Shown: positions 7,516-16,108 of the stretch, piece by piece
Position numbering within the stretch: position 1 is the stretch's first letter
Layout of the letters: each line of letters starts with the position of its first letter
Assembly: GCF_029835735.1 (NCBI RefSeq)
Contig: NZ_JAOEAL010000001.1
Location: 1,178,001 to 1,242,000, forward strand
Direction: 5' to 3'
Source of the DNA: Shewanella sp. GD04112
GTDB lineage: Bacteria; Pseudomonadota; Gammaproteobacteria; Enterobacterales; Shewanellaceae
DNA length: 64,000 nucleotides
The notes under the pieces: generated by a model
The model's database searches: none
Told to the model about the DNA's origin: nothing
What the model saw: only the letters and a program-made list of their open reading frames with translations
Position numbers and translations under genes: made by a program

Positions 7516-8400
7516 ATGAAGAATCTCAATCTGACCAAATGGCGTTATGTGTCGAGCGCTATCTCTATCTTTTTAATGTTGGCCTCTCTCACCATCATCG
7601 GGATGAAAGGCTTTAACTGGGGTTTAGACTTTACAGGCGGTGTGGTAACTGAGGTGCAGCTCGACAGACGGATCACCAGCAGCGAGCTGCAACCGCTATT
7701 GAACGCGGCTTATCAGCAAGAGGTGACTGTGATTTCGGCCAGTGAGCCCGGACGTTGGGTATTACGCTATGCTGACACAGCGCAAAGTAATGTCGATATT
7801 CAAGAAACCTTAGCGCCACTGGGTGAGGTGCAAGTACTGAACACCAGTATTGTCGGCCCGCAAGTGGGTAAAGAGTTAGCCGAGCAGGGCGGTCTTGCTT
7901 TGTTGGTGGCCATGCTGTGTATCTTAGGCTATTTGAGTTATCGCTTCGAATGGCGTCTCGCCTCCGGTGCGTTATTTGCACTGGTGCACGACGTGATTTT
8001 CGTGCTCGCCTTTTTCTCATTAACCCAAATGGAGTTTAATTTAACCGTGCTCGCCGCCGTGCTGGCGATTTTAGGCTATTCGCTCAACGATTCGATCATT
8101 ATTGCCGACCGGATCCGGGAGTTATTGATTGCCAAACCAAAGCTTGCTATCCAAGAGATTAACAACCAAGCGATTGTCGCGACATTTTCCCGTACCATGG
8201 TAACTTCGGGAACCACCTTAATGACGGTGGGAGCGCTATGGATTATGGGTGGCGGGCCGTTGGAAGGATTCTCAATAGCCATGTTTATCGGCATTTTAAC
8301 TGGCACTTTCTCATCAATATCGGTCGGGACTTCATTGCCCGAATTTTTGGGATTAACGCCAGAGCATTATAAAGTGCAAGTCATCACAGATACGCCATAA
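7516..8400 (+). CDS. secF: Protein translocase subunit SecF (accessory paralogue)
   Basis: The 294-residue partner of SecD has an N-terminal TM helix, the conserved GMKGFNWGLDFTGGVVTEV motif of the P1 head, and five C-terminal TM segments including VLAILGYSLNDSIIIADRIRE, the ion-pathway helix region of SecF. The ATG lies two bases after the secD stop, so the two are translationally coupled. The operon ends at the bidirectional terminator 8410-8443. In vibrios the second SecDF is sodium driven; the same has not been shown here. Confidence 0.95.
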   Translation: MKNLNLTKWRYVSSAISIFLMLASLTIIGMKGFNWGLDFTGGVVTEVQLDRRITSSELQPLLNAAYQQEVTVISASEPGRWVLRYADTAQSNVDIQETLAPLGEVQVLNTSIVGPQVGKELAEQGGLALLVAMLCILGYLSYRFEWRLASGALFALVHDVIFVLAFFSLTQMEFNLTVLAAVLAILGYSLNDSIIIADRIRELLIAKPKLAIQEINNQAIVATFSRTMVTSGTTLMTVGALWIMGGGPLEGFSIAMFIGILTGTFSSISVGTSLPEFLGLTPEHYKVQVITDTP

Positions 8401-8409
8401 GAGCTAAAA

Positions 8410-8443
8410 ACAAAACGGCCACTCGCTTGAGTGGCCGTTTTGT
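8410..8443. terminator. Bidirectional terminator between secF and yhbY
   Basis: A perfect 15-base-pair stem ACAAAACGGCCACTC / GAGTGGCCGTTTTGT with a 4-base loop has A and T tracts on both sides, so it can serve both convergent genes. Confidence 0.92.
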
Positions 8444-8457
8444 TTAAGGTTGGAAAA

Positions 8458-8757
8458 TTACTTAGCTCTTGGCAGGGCAATTTTCATTTCAGGCGATTGA
8501 CGATAAATCACCAGAATATGACCAATAAGTTGCACTTTTGCAGATTGAGTTTCACGTACTATGGCATCAACGATGGCATTTTTTAGCTCTCTATCGGTAG
8601 AGGCTACTTTCACTTTAATCAGTTCATGATAAGCGAGTGCGCTTTCAATTTCAGCGAGTACACCTTCAGTCAATCCATTGGCACCAAGCAGCACCACTGG
8701 CTTTAAATTGTGCGCCAGACCTTTTAAATGCTGTTTTTGTTTGGTTGTTAAGTTCAT
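8458..8757 (-). CDS. yhbY: YhbY, CRM-domain RNA-binding protein
   Basis: The protein has about 99 residues, starting at MNLTTKQKQHLKG as in E. coli YhbY; a start three codons earlier is possible but not family-like. The CRM fold shows KPVVLLGANGLTEGVLAEIESAL, including the GxxG-type loop, and the HELIKVKVAS and IVRETQSAKVQLIGHILVIYR blocks. YhbY associates with pre-50S ribosomal subunits. It is divergent from rlmE, the same arrangement as in E. coli. Confidence 0.95.
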   Translation of the reverse strand: MNLTTKQKQHLKGLAHNLKPVVLLGANGLTEGVLAEIESALAYHELIKVKVASTDRELKNAIVDAIVRETQSAKVQLIGHILVIYRQSPEMKIALPRAK

Positions 8758-8847
8758 TTCTACCAACTTTTGCTGAGTTACTGTTGAAAAACCGCTATTC
8801 TACCCTTATATAGCCCTTGTGTAACTCTCAATTGTTGCGGATTTTAA

Positions 8848-9477
8848 ATGTCAGGTAAAAAACGTACGGCCAGTTCCACCCGTTGGATGCAGGAACACTT
8901 TGATGATCATTATGTCAAACTAGCACAGAAACGGGGATTGCGTTCTCGCGCTGCGTTCAAGCTTGAGGAGCTCCAGGAGAAGGACCAATTGATCCGCCCA
9001 GGTATGACTGTGGTGGACTTAGGTGCGGCTCCTGGTGGTTGGTCTCAAATAGCCGTCAAGCTGACCGGAGATAAAGGTAAAGTGATCGCCTGTGATATTT
9101 TGCCAATGGATCCCATCGTCGGCGTGGATTTCTTGCAAGGGGACTTTCGTGAAGAGAAAGTACTCGAAGCATTGCTAACTCGCGTCGGTGCGGATAAGGT
9201 TGACGTTGTATTGTCTGATATGGCGCCCAACATGAGTGGTTCCGATGGTGTCGATCAACCGCGCGCCATGTATTTAGTCGAACTGGCGTTAGATATGTGT
9301 CATCAAGTATTGGCACCTAACGGCAGTTTTGCGGTCAAAGTCTTTCAGGGGGAGGGGTTTGACGAATATATGAAGGCGGTAAAAGACGCATTCAAAGTAG
9401 TAAAAACACGTAAACCGGACTCGTCGCGGGCACGCTCCCGTGAAGTCTATCTTGTGGCGACAGGGTACAAGTTGTAG
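8848..9477 (+). CDS. rlmE: 23S rRNA (uridine-2'-O)-methyltransferase RlmE
   Basis: This 209-residue FtsJ-family enzyme methylates the 2'-O of U2552 in 23S rRNA using S-adenosylmethionine. The SAM site VVDLGAAPGGWSQIA is intact, and the catalytic K-D-K-E set is visible in SRAAFKLEE, VLSDMAPNMSG, FAVKVFQGEGFD and SREVYLVATGYK. It lies just upstream of ftsH, as in most Gammaproteobacteria, and is probably co-transcribed with it. Confidence 0.97.
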   Translation: MSGKKRTASSTRWMQEHFDDHYVKLAQKRGLRSRAAFKLEELQEKDQLIRPGMTVVDLGAAPGGWSQIAVKLTGDKGKVIACDILPMDPIVGVDFLQGDFREEKVLEALLTRVGADKVDVVLSDMAPNMSGSDGVDQPRAMYLVELALDMCHQVLAPNGSFAVKVFQGEGFDEYMKAVKDAFKVVKTRKPDSSRARSREVYLVATGYKL

Positions 9478-9521
9478 TACCCTAGCGTTAATCATCGCAA
9501 GACTTTATGAGGTCTAGTAAT

Positions 9522-11480
9522 TTGAGTGACATGGCAAAAAATCTAATACTCTGGGTTGTCATCGCCGTTGTGCTGATGTCAGTGTTTCAGGGTTACTCCC
9601 CCTCTTCTTCGTCATCGCAGAAGATGGATTATTCTACGTTCCTAGACAATGTTCGTGATGGACAAGTCGCCAGTGTTGAAGTGAAAAGTGACCAACGTAC
9701 TATCGAAGGTTCTAAGCGCACGGGCGAAAAATTCACGACCATCATGCCACTGTATGACCAAGATTTAATTAATGATCTTGACCGTAAAGGCATCACCATG
9801 AAAGGCCAAGAAGCCGAAGAGTCGGGTTTCTTAACCCAGATCTTTATTTCTTGGTTCCCAATGTTGCTGCTGATTGGGGTATGGATTTTCTTTATGCGCC
9901 AGATGCAGGGCGGCGGTGGCAAAGGCGCTATGTCTTTTGGCAAGAGCAAAGCCAAGCTGATGAGCGAAGATCAAATCAAGACCACTTTTGCTGACGTTGC
10001 TGGCTGTGATGAAGCCAAAGAAGAAGTGAAAGAGCTGGTCGATTATCTGCGTGATCCAACCAAATTCCAAAAACTGGGTGGCCGTATTCCAACGGGCGTG
10101 CTCATGGTTGGCCCACCAGGTACAGGTAAAACCTTACTGGCTAAAGCGATTGCGGGCGAGTCAAAGGTACCTTTCTTTACCATTTCGGGTTCTGACTTCG
10201 TAGAAATGTTCGTCGGTGTCGGTGCATCTCGTGTACGTGACATGTTCGAACAAGCGAAGAAATCAGCCCCTTGTATTATCTTCATCGACGAAATCGATGC
10301 CGTAGGTCGCCAACGTGGTGCTGGCTTAGGTGGTGGGCACGATGAACGTGAGCAAACCCTTAACCAAATGCTGGTTGAGATGGACGGCTTCGAAGGTAAC
10401 GAAGGGATTATCGTGATTGCTGCAACCAACCGCCCAGACGTATTAGACTCTGCGCTGCTGCGTCCAGGTCGTTTCGACCGTCAAGTGGTTGTAGGTCTGC
10501 CGGACGTTCGCGGTCGTGAGCAAATCCTTAAAGTGCATATGCGTAAAGTGCCGCTTTCTGAAGATGTGAAAGCAAGCGTAATTGCTCGCGGTACGCCAGG
10601 TTTCTCCGGTGCCGATTTAGCCAACTTAGTTAACGAAGCTGCACTATTTGCGGCGCGCGGTAACCGCCGTGTTGTCGGTATGGAAGAATTCGAGCGCGCT
10701 AAAGACAAGATCATGATGGGTGCTGAGCGCCGCTCTATGGTGATGTCAGAAGCCGAGAAAGAAATGACGGCATACCACGAAGCGGGCCACGCTATTGTGG
10801 GCTGTTTAGTGCCAGAGCATGACCCTGTGCACAAGGTAACCATTATTCCACGTGGTCGTGCGCTGGGTGTGACCTTCTTCTTACCTGAAGCCGATGCGAT
10901 TAGCCAAAGCCGTCGTAAGTTAGAAAGCCAGATTTCGGTTGCCTACGGTGGTCGTTTAGCCGAAGAGCTGATCTACGGCAGCGAAAAAGTGTCTACAGGT
11001 GCTTCGCAAGATATTAAATACGCGACATCGATTGCCCGTAACATGGTGACCCAGTGGGGCTTCTCCGACAAACTCGGTCCATTACTCTATGCCGAGGAAG
11101 AAGGTGAAGTGTTCTTAGGTCGTAGCATGGGTAAAGCCAAGGCGATGTCCGATGAAACCGCGACGGTTATCGATGCCGAGGTGAAAGCCTTTATCGATAA
11201 AAACTATGGCCGCGCTAAGCAAATTCTGCTGGATAACATCGATATTCTACATTCGATGAAAGACGCGCTGATGAAGTATGAAACCATTGACTCACTGCAA
11301 ATTGACGATTTGATGAACCGTCGTGAAGTGCGTCAGCCTGCCGATTGGCAAGCGGATGACAATGGTTCAAACGACAAAGGCAATGGCAAAGGTGAACCTG
11401 CCGTTAAAGTCGACGAAGTGGTAAAGGCCGCTCCCGTTGAGGCAGAGCTGAAAGATGCCGATGAGTCACCCGTTAAGTAG
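9522..11480 (+). CDS. ftsH: ATP-dependent zinc metalloprotease FtsH
   Basis: FtsH is the membrane AAA+ protease that degrades LpxC, sigma-32 and unassembled membrane proteins. Two TM helices (NLILWVVIAVVLMSVFQ and MLLLIGVWIFFMRQM) flank a short periplasmic domain. The AAA+ module has Walker A GPPGTGKT, Walker B IIFIDEIDAVG and the SRH region DSALLRPGRFDRQV; the protease has the zinc motif HEAGH. GAGGT at 9510-9514 favours the TTG at 9522 (MSDMAKN...); the E. coli-like ATG is at 9531. The C-terminal 40 residues are a charged disordered tail. A terminator follows at 11498-11522. Confidence 0.98.
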   Translation: MSDMAKNLILWVVIAVVLMSVFQGYSPSSSSSQKMDYSTFLDNVRDGQVASVEVKSDQRTIEGSKRTGEKFTTIMPLYDQDLINDLDRKGITMKGQEAEESGFLTQIFISWFPMLLLIGVWIFFMRQMQGGGGKGAMSFGKSKAKLMSEDQIKTTFADVAGCDEAKEEVKELVDYLRDPTKFQKLGGRIPTGVLMVGPPGTGKTLLAKAIAGESKVPFFTISGSDFVEMFVGVGASRVRDMFEQAKKSAPCIIFIDEIDAVGRQRGAGLGGGHDEREQTLNQMLVEMDGFEGNEGIIVIAATNRPDVLDSALLRPGRFDRQVVVGLPDVRGREQILKVHMRKVPLSEDVKASVIARGTPGFSGADLANLVNEAALFAARGNRRVVGMEEFERAKDKIMMGAERRSMVMSEAEKEMTAYHEAGHAIVGCLVPEHDPVHKVTIIPRGRALGVTFFLPEADAISQSRRKLESQISVAYGGRLAEELIYGSEKVSTGASQDIKYATSIARNMVTQWGFSDKLGPLLYAEEEGEVFLGRSMGKAKAMSDETATVIDAEVKAFIDKNYGRAKQILLDNIDILHSMKDALMKYETIDSLQIDDLMNRREVRQPADWQADDNGSNDKGNGKGEPAVKVDEVVKAAPVEAELKDADESPVK

Positions 11481-11497
11481 CGGTTGTTAATTGAAAG

Positions 11498-11522
11498 AGA
11501 ACCCCGTTAAGGGGTTTTCTTG
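11498..11522 (+). terminator. Terminator of ftsH
   Basis: The stem AACCCC / GGGGTT with a 5-base loop, followed by TTTCTTGTTTT, lies about 20 bases after the ftsH stop. Confidence 0.75.
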
Positions 11523-11639
11523 TTTTATCTTGCTAGAAAATTGACTGCGCTGTCATTCAATATAAATCAGTCACATGAATGAACCCGCGCAGTAAACGGA
11601 TGAAACGCGCTAGCAAGCTGTCCCATATGGAGTCAATGC

Positions 11640-12473
11640 GTGTTTGAATTAATTGCTGGAAACAAACGCTTATCCTTAGCTTCGCCCGTCGTGATGGGCA
11701 TTTTGAATGTTACTCCCGATTCTTTTTCCGACGGTGGAAAGTTCTCTTCCTTTGAATTAGCTTGCCAACATGCCGATGACATGGTGGCCCAAGGTGCGCT
11801 TATCATCGATATCGGTGGCGAGTCGACAAGGCCGGGTGCGGCCGATGTGACGGTTGAGGATGAGCTCGCCCGTGTGATCCCTCTGGTGGAATATGTCGCT
11901 AAACATCATGATGTGTGGATTTCAGTCGATACCAGTAAACCGGAAGTGATGCGACAAGCGGTGAATGCTGGTGCGCATTTAATCAACGATGTTAGAGCCT
12001 TGTTAGAGCCAGGGGCATTAGAGACTGCGGCGCAGCTAAATGTGCCCATCTGTTTGATGCACATGCAGGGCGCGCCGCAAAGTATGCAAACGGCACCCGA
12101 ATACCAAGACGTGGTTGCCGATGTTACTGAGTTTTTGCGCGAGCGTATTCAAGCCTGCATCGATGCGGGGATCCCGCGGGAGCGATTGTTAATCGACCCG
12201 GGCTTTGGCTTTGGTAAAACCTTAGAACATAACTATGAACTGCTCGCGAAGTTAGAGCGTTTTGAGCAGTTTGAGCTGCCGATATTGATAGGTTTATCCC
12301 GTAAGAGCATGATAGGAAACCTTCTCGCTAGACCGACCTCCGAGCGTCTAGCGGGGAGCCTTGCTGGTGCCATGATAGCGGCCCAGAAAGGGGCACATAT
12401 CATTCGTGTTCATGATGTCCCTGAAACTGTCGATATGCTGAAAGTGTTACAAGCGACACAGGCATCTCTATAA
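11640..12473 (+). CDS. folP: Dihydropteroate synthase
   Basis: FolP joins p-aminobenzoate to the pterin pyrophosphate in folate synthesis and is the sulfonamide target. Its 277 residues form a TIM barrel with MGILNVTPDSFSDGGKF, IDIGGESTRPGA, ISVDTSKPEVM, HLINDVRAL and LIDPGFGFGKTLEHN. The start is GTG, with GGAG eight bases upstream; the nearby ATG at 11636 is out of frame. The neighbour order ftsH-folP-glmM is the classic enterobacterial one. Confidence 0.97.
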   Translation: MFELIAGNKRLSLASPVVMGILNVTPDSFSDGGKFSSFELACQHADDMVAQGALIIDIGGESTRPGAADVTVEDELARVIPLVEYVAKHHDVWISVDTSKPEVMRQAVNAGAHLINDVRALLEPGALETAAQLNVPICLMHMQGAPQSMQTAPEYQDVVADVTEFLRERIQACIDAGIPRERLLIDPGFGFGKTLEHNYELLAKLERFEQFELPILIGLSRKSMIGNLLARPTSERLAGSLAGAMIAAQKGAHIIRVHDVPETVDMLKVLQATQASL

Positions 12474-12547
12474 AGGCTATTTTTGTTAAGTATTTCATTA
12501 ATATTATGATCCCAACCGAAGGGACACATTGAAGTTTGTGGGGCGAT

Positions 12548-13885
12548 ATGAGCGAACGTAAATTTTTTGGAACCGATGGTATTCGTGGCAAGGTAGGTTC
12601 AGGCCAGATGACTCCCGAGCTGGCATTAAAGTTGGGTTGGGCTGCGGGACGAGTGTTATCCCGCAGCGGCACGAAAAAAGTGATTATTGGTAAAGATACT
12701 CGTATTTCGGGTTATATGTTTGAGTCAGCTTTAGAGGCAGGTCTTTCAGCAGCGGGCCTCAATGTGATGTTAATGGGACCCATGCCAACACCCGCTGTGG
12801 CATATCTTACTCGCACTTTCCGCGCCGAAGCGGGGGTGGTGATCAGTGCATCCCACAATCCATATTATGATAACGGCATTAAATTTTTCTCCAATGATGG
12901 CAGCAAGCTCGACGATAACTTAGAGCTAGAAATTGAAGCCGAATTAGAAAAGCCCTTAGAGTGTGTCGAGTCGCATTTATTGGGCAAAGTGTCACGTATC
13001 GAAGATGCGCGTGGCCGTTATATCGAATATTGCAAGGGTAACTTCCCTGCGGATCAAACCCTAACAGGGTTAAAAATTGTCGTGGACTGTGCTCACGGTG
13101 CAACCTATCACATTGCACCTGCGGTATTCCGTGAGTTAGGCGCAGAGGTGATTGCCATTGGTGATAAGCCCAATGGCGTCAACATCAATGACAAAGTGGG
13201 CGCCACGTCCATGGCGAAAATCTGCGAAACCGTATTGACCGAGGGCGCCGATTTAGGGATTGCACTCGATGGTGACGGTGACCGTATTATGATGGTCAAC
13301 AGCCGCGGTGAAGTTATCGATGGTGACCAAATTCTCTATATTCTGGCCTGCGATGCTAAAGCCCGTGGCGTGCTGCGTGGTGGCGTTGTCGGCACGCTAA
13401 TGTCTAATCTAGGCCTCGATTTAGCCTTGCAAGCCTTAGATATTCCCTTTGCCCGCTCTAAAGTGGGTGACCGTTATGTGATGGAGTTACTGAAAGAACT
13501 CGATTGGCGTATCGGTGGTGAAAACTCGGGGCACATCCTTAACCTTGACCATGGCACGACGGGAGATGGTATCGTGGCAGGTATCTTGGTATTGGCGGCA
13601 ATGCGTCGACAAAATGCCACATTAGAGCAACTCACGGCCCCGATGGAGATGCTGCCACAGGTGTTAGTGAATGTTCGTTATGAGGGGGAACACGACCCAT
13701 TAAGCTCAGATAAAGTTAAAGCCGCCCAAGCTCAGGTTGAATCACAACTGGGTGCCCGAGGTCGCGTATTACTACGTAAATCAGGTACTGAACCGTTAAT
13801 TCGCGTAATGGTTGAAGGTGATGATCACAATACTGTGTTAGCGCACGCCAATTTGATCGCAGATGCGGTAAAATCGGCGAGCTAA
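12548..13885 (+). CDS. glmM: Phosphoglucosamine mutase
   Basis: GlmM converts glucosamine-6-phosphate to glucosamine-1-phosphate for peptidoglycan and LPS precursors. The 445-residue protein begins MSERKFFGTDGIRG. The active phosphoserine loop is VVISASHNPYYDNG, the Mg site ALDGDGDRIMMV and the sugar loop GGENSGHI; the phosphate-binding RKSGTEPLIRVMVEG lies near the C-terminus. A start four codons upstream exists but does not fit the family. It follows folP after 74 bases. Confidence 0.98.
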   Translation: MSERKFFGTDGIRGKVGSGQMTPELALKLGWAAGRVLSRSGTKKVIIGKDTRISGYMFESALEAGLSAAGLNVMLMGPMPTPAVAYLTRTFRAEAGVVISASHNPYYDNGIKFFSNDGSKLDDNLELEIEAELEKPLECVESHLLGKVSRIEDARGRYIEYCKGNFPADQTLTGLKIVVDCAHGATYHIAPAVFRELGAEVIAIGDKPNGVNINDKVGATSMAKICETVLTEGADLGIALDGDGDRIMMVNSRGEVIDGDQILYILACDAKARGVLRGGVVGTLMSNLGLDLALQALDIPFARSKVGDRYVMELLKELDWRIGGENSGHILNLDHGTTGDGIVAGILVLAAMRRQNATLEQLTAPMEMLPQVLVNVRYEGEHDPLSSDKVKAAQAQVESQLGARGRVLLRKSGTEPLIRVMVEGDDHNTVLAHANLIADAVKSAS

Positions 13886-14078
13886 TCACACCAATCTTTA
13901 GTCGAGTGCAGCTGATACCGATTAAAAATGAAGGTGTTAGCTGCATTAATGAGCAAGAATAGGGTTTGGCGTGTAAAAAGTAAGCATTCCAACCTAATAT
14001 CTGAAAAATTTCGAATTTAGCTATTGTAACTTAATAAGTGGTTCGCTATTATTCACGCCGCTTTCAGAGGAGACAGTG

Positions 14079-14861
14079 ATGGCACTCAGACGTCCTATGG
14101 TAGCTGGCAATTGGAAGATGAACGGCAGCGCGGCATTAGCCCAAGAGTTGTTCAAGAAATTTGCCTCAAAGCTCCAAAATGATTCAGCTGAAGTGGTTTT
14201 ATGCCCGCCTTCTATCTATCTAGAAAGCGTAAGGCAACTGCTAGAAGCAAACAAGGAAGCGTTAGACGGTTCACTTGTTAGGATGGGCGCTCAAAATTTA
14301 AGTCAACATGACTTTGGCGCTTATACCGGAGAAGTTTCGGGCCAGATGCTTAAAGATTGCGGATGTCGATATGTCATTATCGGGCATTCAGAACGTCGCC
14401 GTATGTACGGAGAGACGAGTAATATCGTAGCGGAGAAATTTGCTGCAGCACAAAAGCACGGTTTAACCCCCATTTTATGCGTGGGTGAGTCCGGTCCAGC
14501 ACGTGAAGCAAGACGTACCTTCGAGGTGATTGCGGAAGAGTTGGATATAGTGATCCAGAAAAATGGCACTATGGCTTTTGATAACGCCATTATCGCTTAC
14601 GAGCCGTTATGGGCCGTAGGGACTGGTAAGAGCGCGACACCAGAGCAGGCACAAGAAGTACATGCGTTTATACGCAAGCGTCTCTCTGAAGTGTCTCCGT
14701 TTATCGGAGAAAATATCAGGATTTTGTACGGTGGCAGTGTGACACCGAGTAATGCGGCAGATTTATTTGCCCAACCTGATGTTGATGGTGGACTGATTGG
14801 CGGTGCCAGTTTAAACTCTACCGAGTTTTTAAGTCTGTGTACCATAGCGATGAGCGCATAA
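14079..14861 (+). CDS. tpiA: Triose-phosphate isomerase
   Basis: TpiA interconverts dihydroxyacetone phosphate and glyceraldehyde-3-phosphate. This 260-residue TIM barrel has the catalytic Lys in GNWKMNG, the catalytic His in IIGHSERR and the Glu in AYEPLWAVGTGKSATP. The ATG at 14079 lies six bases after AGGAG; a GTG just upstream is unlikely. The secG start follows by one base, so the two genes are probably coupled. Confidence 0.98.
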   Translation: MALRRPMVAGNWKMNGSAALAQELFKKFASKLQNDSAEVVLCPPSIYLESVRQLLEANKEALDGSLVRMGAQNLSQHDFGAYTGEVSGQMLKDCGCRYVIIGHSERRRMYGETSNIVAEKFAAAQKHGLTPILCVGESGPAREARRTFEVIAEELDIVIQKNGTMAFDNAIIAYEPLWAVGTGKSATPEQAQEVHAFIRKRLSEVSPFIGENIRILYGGSVTPSNAADLFAQPDVDGGLIGGASLNSTEFLSLCTIAMSA

Positions 14862-14862
14862 T

Positions 14863-15195
14863 ATGTATGAAGTTTTAGTAGTTGTTTACTTGTTGGTTGC
14901 ATTAGGCTTAATTGGCCTGATCTTAATCCAGCAAGGCAAAGGAGCTGACATGGGGGCCTCATTTGGCGCCGGTGCATCAGGTACCTTATTCGGTTCAAGC
15001 GGTTCAGGTAACTTCCTGACACGTACAACGGCGATTCTGGCCATTGCGTTTTTCACGTTAAGTCTGCTGATTGGCAACTTAAGTGCAAACCACGCAAAAA
15101 ATGAAGGTGCATGGAAAAATTTAGGTTCTGATGAACAGGTTACTCAACCAGTTGATCAAGCAACCGAAAAGTCAGAAACGAAAATTCCTGACTAG
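14863..15195 (+). CDS. secG: Preprotein translocase subunit SecG
   Basis: This is a 110-residue inner-membrane SecYEG subunit. Two TM helices (VLVVVYLLVALGLIGLILIQQ and TTAILAIAFFTLSLLIGNL) flank the conserved QGKGADMGASFGAGASGTLFGSSGSGNFL loop. It is followed directly by tRNA-Leu, as in E. coli (secG-leuU). Confidence 0.97.
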   Translation: MYEVLVVVYLLVALGLIGLILIQQGKGADMGASFGAGASGTLFGSSGSGNFLTRTTAILAIAFFTLSLLIGNLSANHAKNEGAWKNLGSDEQVTQPVDQATEKSETKIPD

Positions 15196-15206
15196 TAAAA
15201 GGTGTC

Positions 15207-15293
15207 GCCGAGGTGGTGAAATTGGTAGACGCGCAGCCTTGAGGTGGCTGTGTCCTAACGGACGTGCGGGTTCAAGTCCCGCTCTCGGCACCA
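15207..15293 (+). tRNA. tRNA-Leu (anticodon GAG)
   Basis: This 87-base class II tRNA has acceptor GCCGAGG/CTCGGC, an anticodon stem CAGCC/GGCTG around TTGAGGT (anticodon GAG), a long variable arm and encoded CCA. It starts 12 bases after secG and is probably read through from it. Confidence 0.96.
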
Positions 15294-15376
15294 TAATATA
15301 GCTAAGTGAGACGAAGTAAGCGCTGACTTAGTTATTGCAAGCAAAGACGATAGTCAATATACTTGCACACAGTTGA

Positions 15377-15453
<77 letters not shown>

Positions 15454-15511
15454 GCTCCTAGTAACGAATAGTGTTTGAATTCGTTATGGTTTACAGGTTC
15501 TTGAAGCTAAT

Positions 15512-15536
15512 AACCTCGTCATTACGGGGTTTTTTG
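15512..15536 (+). terminator. Terminator after initiator tRNA
   Basis: The stem AACCTCG / CGGGGTT (one G-T pair) is followed by TTTTTTG. A second hairpin lies at 15583-15604, so transcription into rimP is probably attenuated. Confidence 0.75.
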
Positions 15537-15582
15537 TTATCTGGGACTTTTAAATTTGTCGTATCCGATGCGACGTTTTACT

Positions 15583-15606
15583 AGGGCTATTAAGCCCTTT
15601 TTTGTT
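15583..15606 (+). terminator. Hairpin-T terminator or attenuator ahead of rimP
   Basis: The stem AGGGCT / AGCCCT with a 4-base loop is followed by TTTTTTGTTTTTT, about 20 bases upstream of the rimP start. Its position suggests partial termination at the entrance to the nusA-infB operon. Confidence 0.75.
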
Positions 15607-15623
15607 TTTTCCGGGGGTCAATT

Positions 15624-16079
15624 TTGGCAACATTAGAATCCAGACTGGCAGACATGCTCAAAGTGCCTGTGGAGGCATTAGGCTTCCAACTTTGGGGCAT
15701 TGAATATGTACAAGCGGGTAAACATTCAATCCTGCGCGTGTTCATTGATGGTGAGAATGGTATCAATATCGAAGATTGTGCCAACGTAAGTCGCCAAGTC
15801 AGCGCTGTACTCGATGTTGAAGACCCTATTTCGACCGAATATACCTTAGAGGTTTCTTCACCCGGTGTAGATAGACCGCTGTTCACTGCTGAACAATATG
15901 CGGCCTACGTCGGTGAGGATGTCAAGCTTCAACTGACTATGCCTGTCGCGGGCAGTCGTAATTTAAAAGGCGCCATTACACAGGTTGACGGTCAAATGCT
16001 GTCACTCAATGTGAATGGTAAAGAGCTGGTTGTCGCCTTGGATAATATCCGTAAAGGCAACATCATCGCTAAGTTTTGA
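15624..16079 (+). CDS. rimP: Ribosome maturation factor RimP
   Basis: This 151-residue protein assists 30S subunit maturation. It shows the typical LRVFIDGENGINIEDCANVSRQVSAVLD and YTLEVSSPGVDRPLFT blocks of the N-terminal domain and a C-terminal SH3-like barrel. The start is TTG after GGGGG. It is the first gene of the rimP-nusA-infB operon. Confidence 0.95.
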   Translation: MATLESRLADMLKVPVEALGFQLWGIEYVQAGKHSILRVFIDGENGINIEDCANVSRQVSAVLDVEDPISTEYTLEVSSPGVDRPLFTAEQYAAYVGEDVKLQLTMPVAGSRNLKGAITQVDGQMLSLNVNGKELVVALDNIRKGNIIAKF

Positions 16080-16108
16080 TGGTTTCAAGGTGAACGAGGC
16101 AAGACGAA

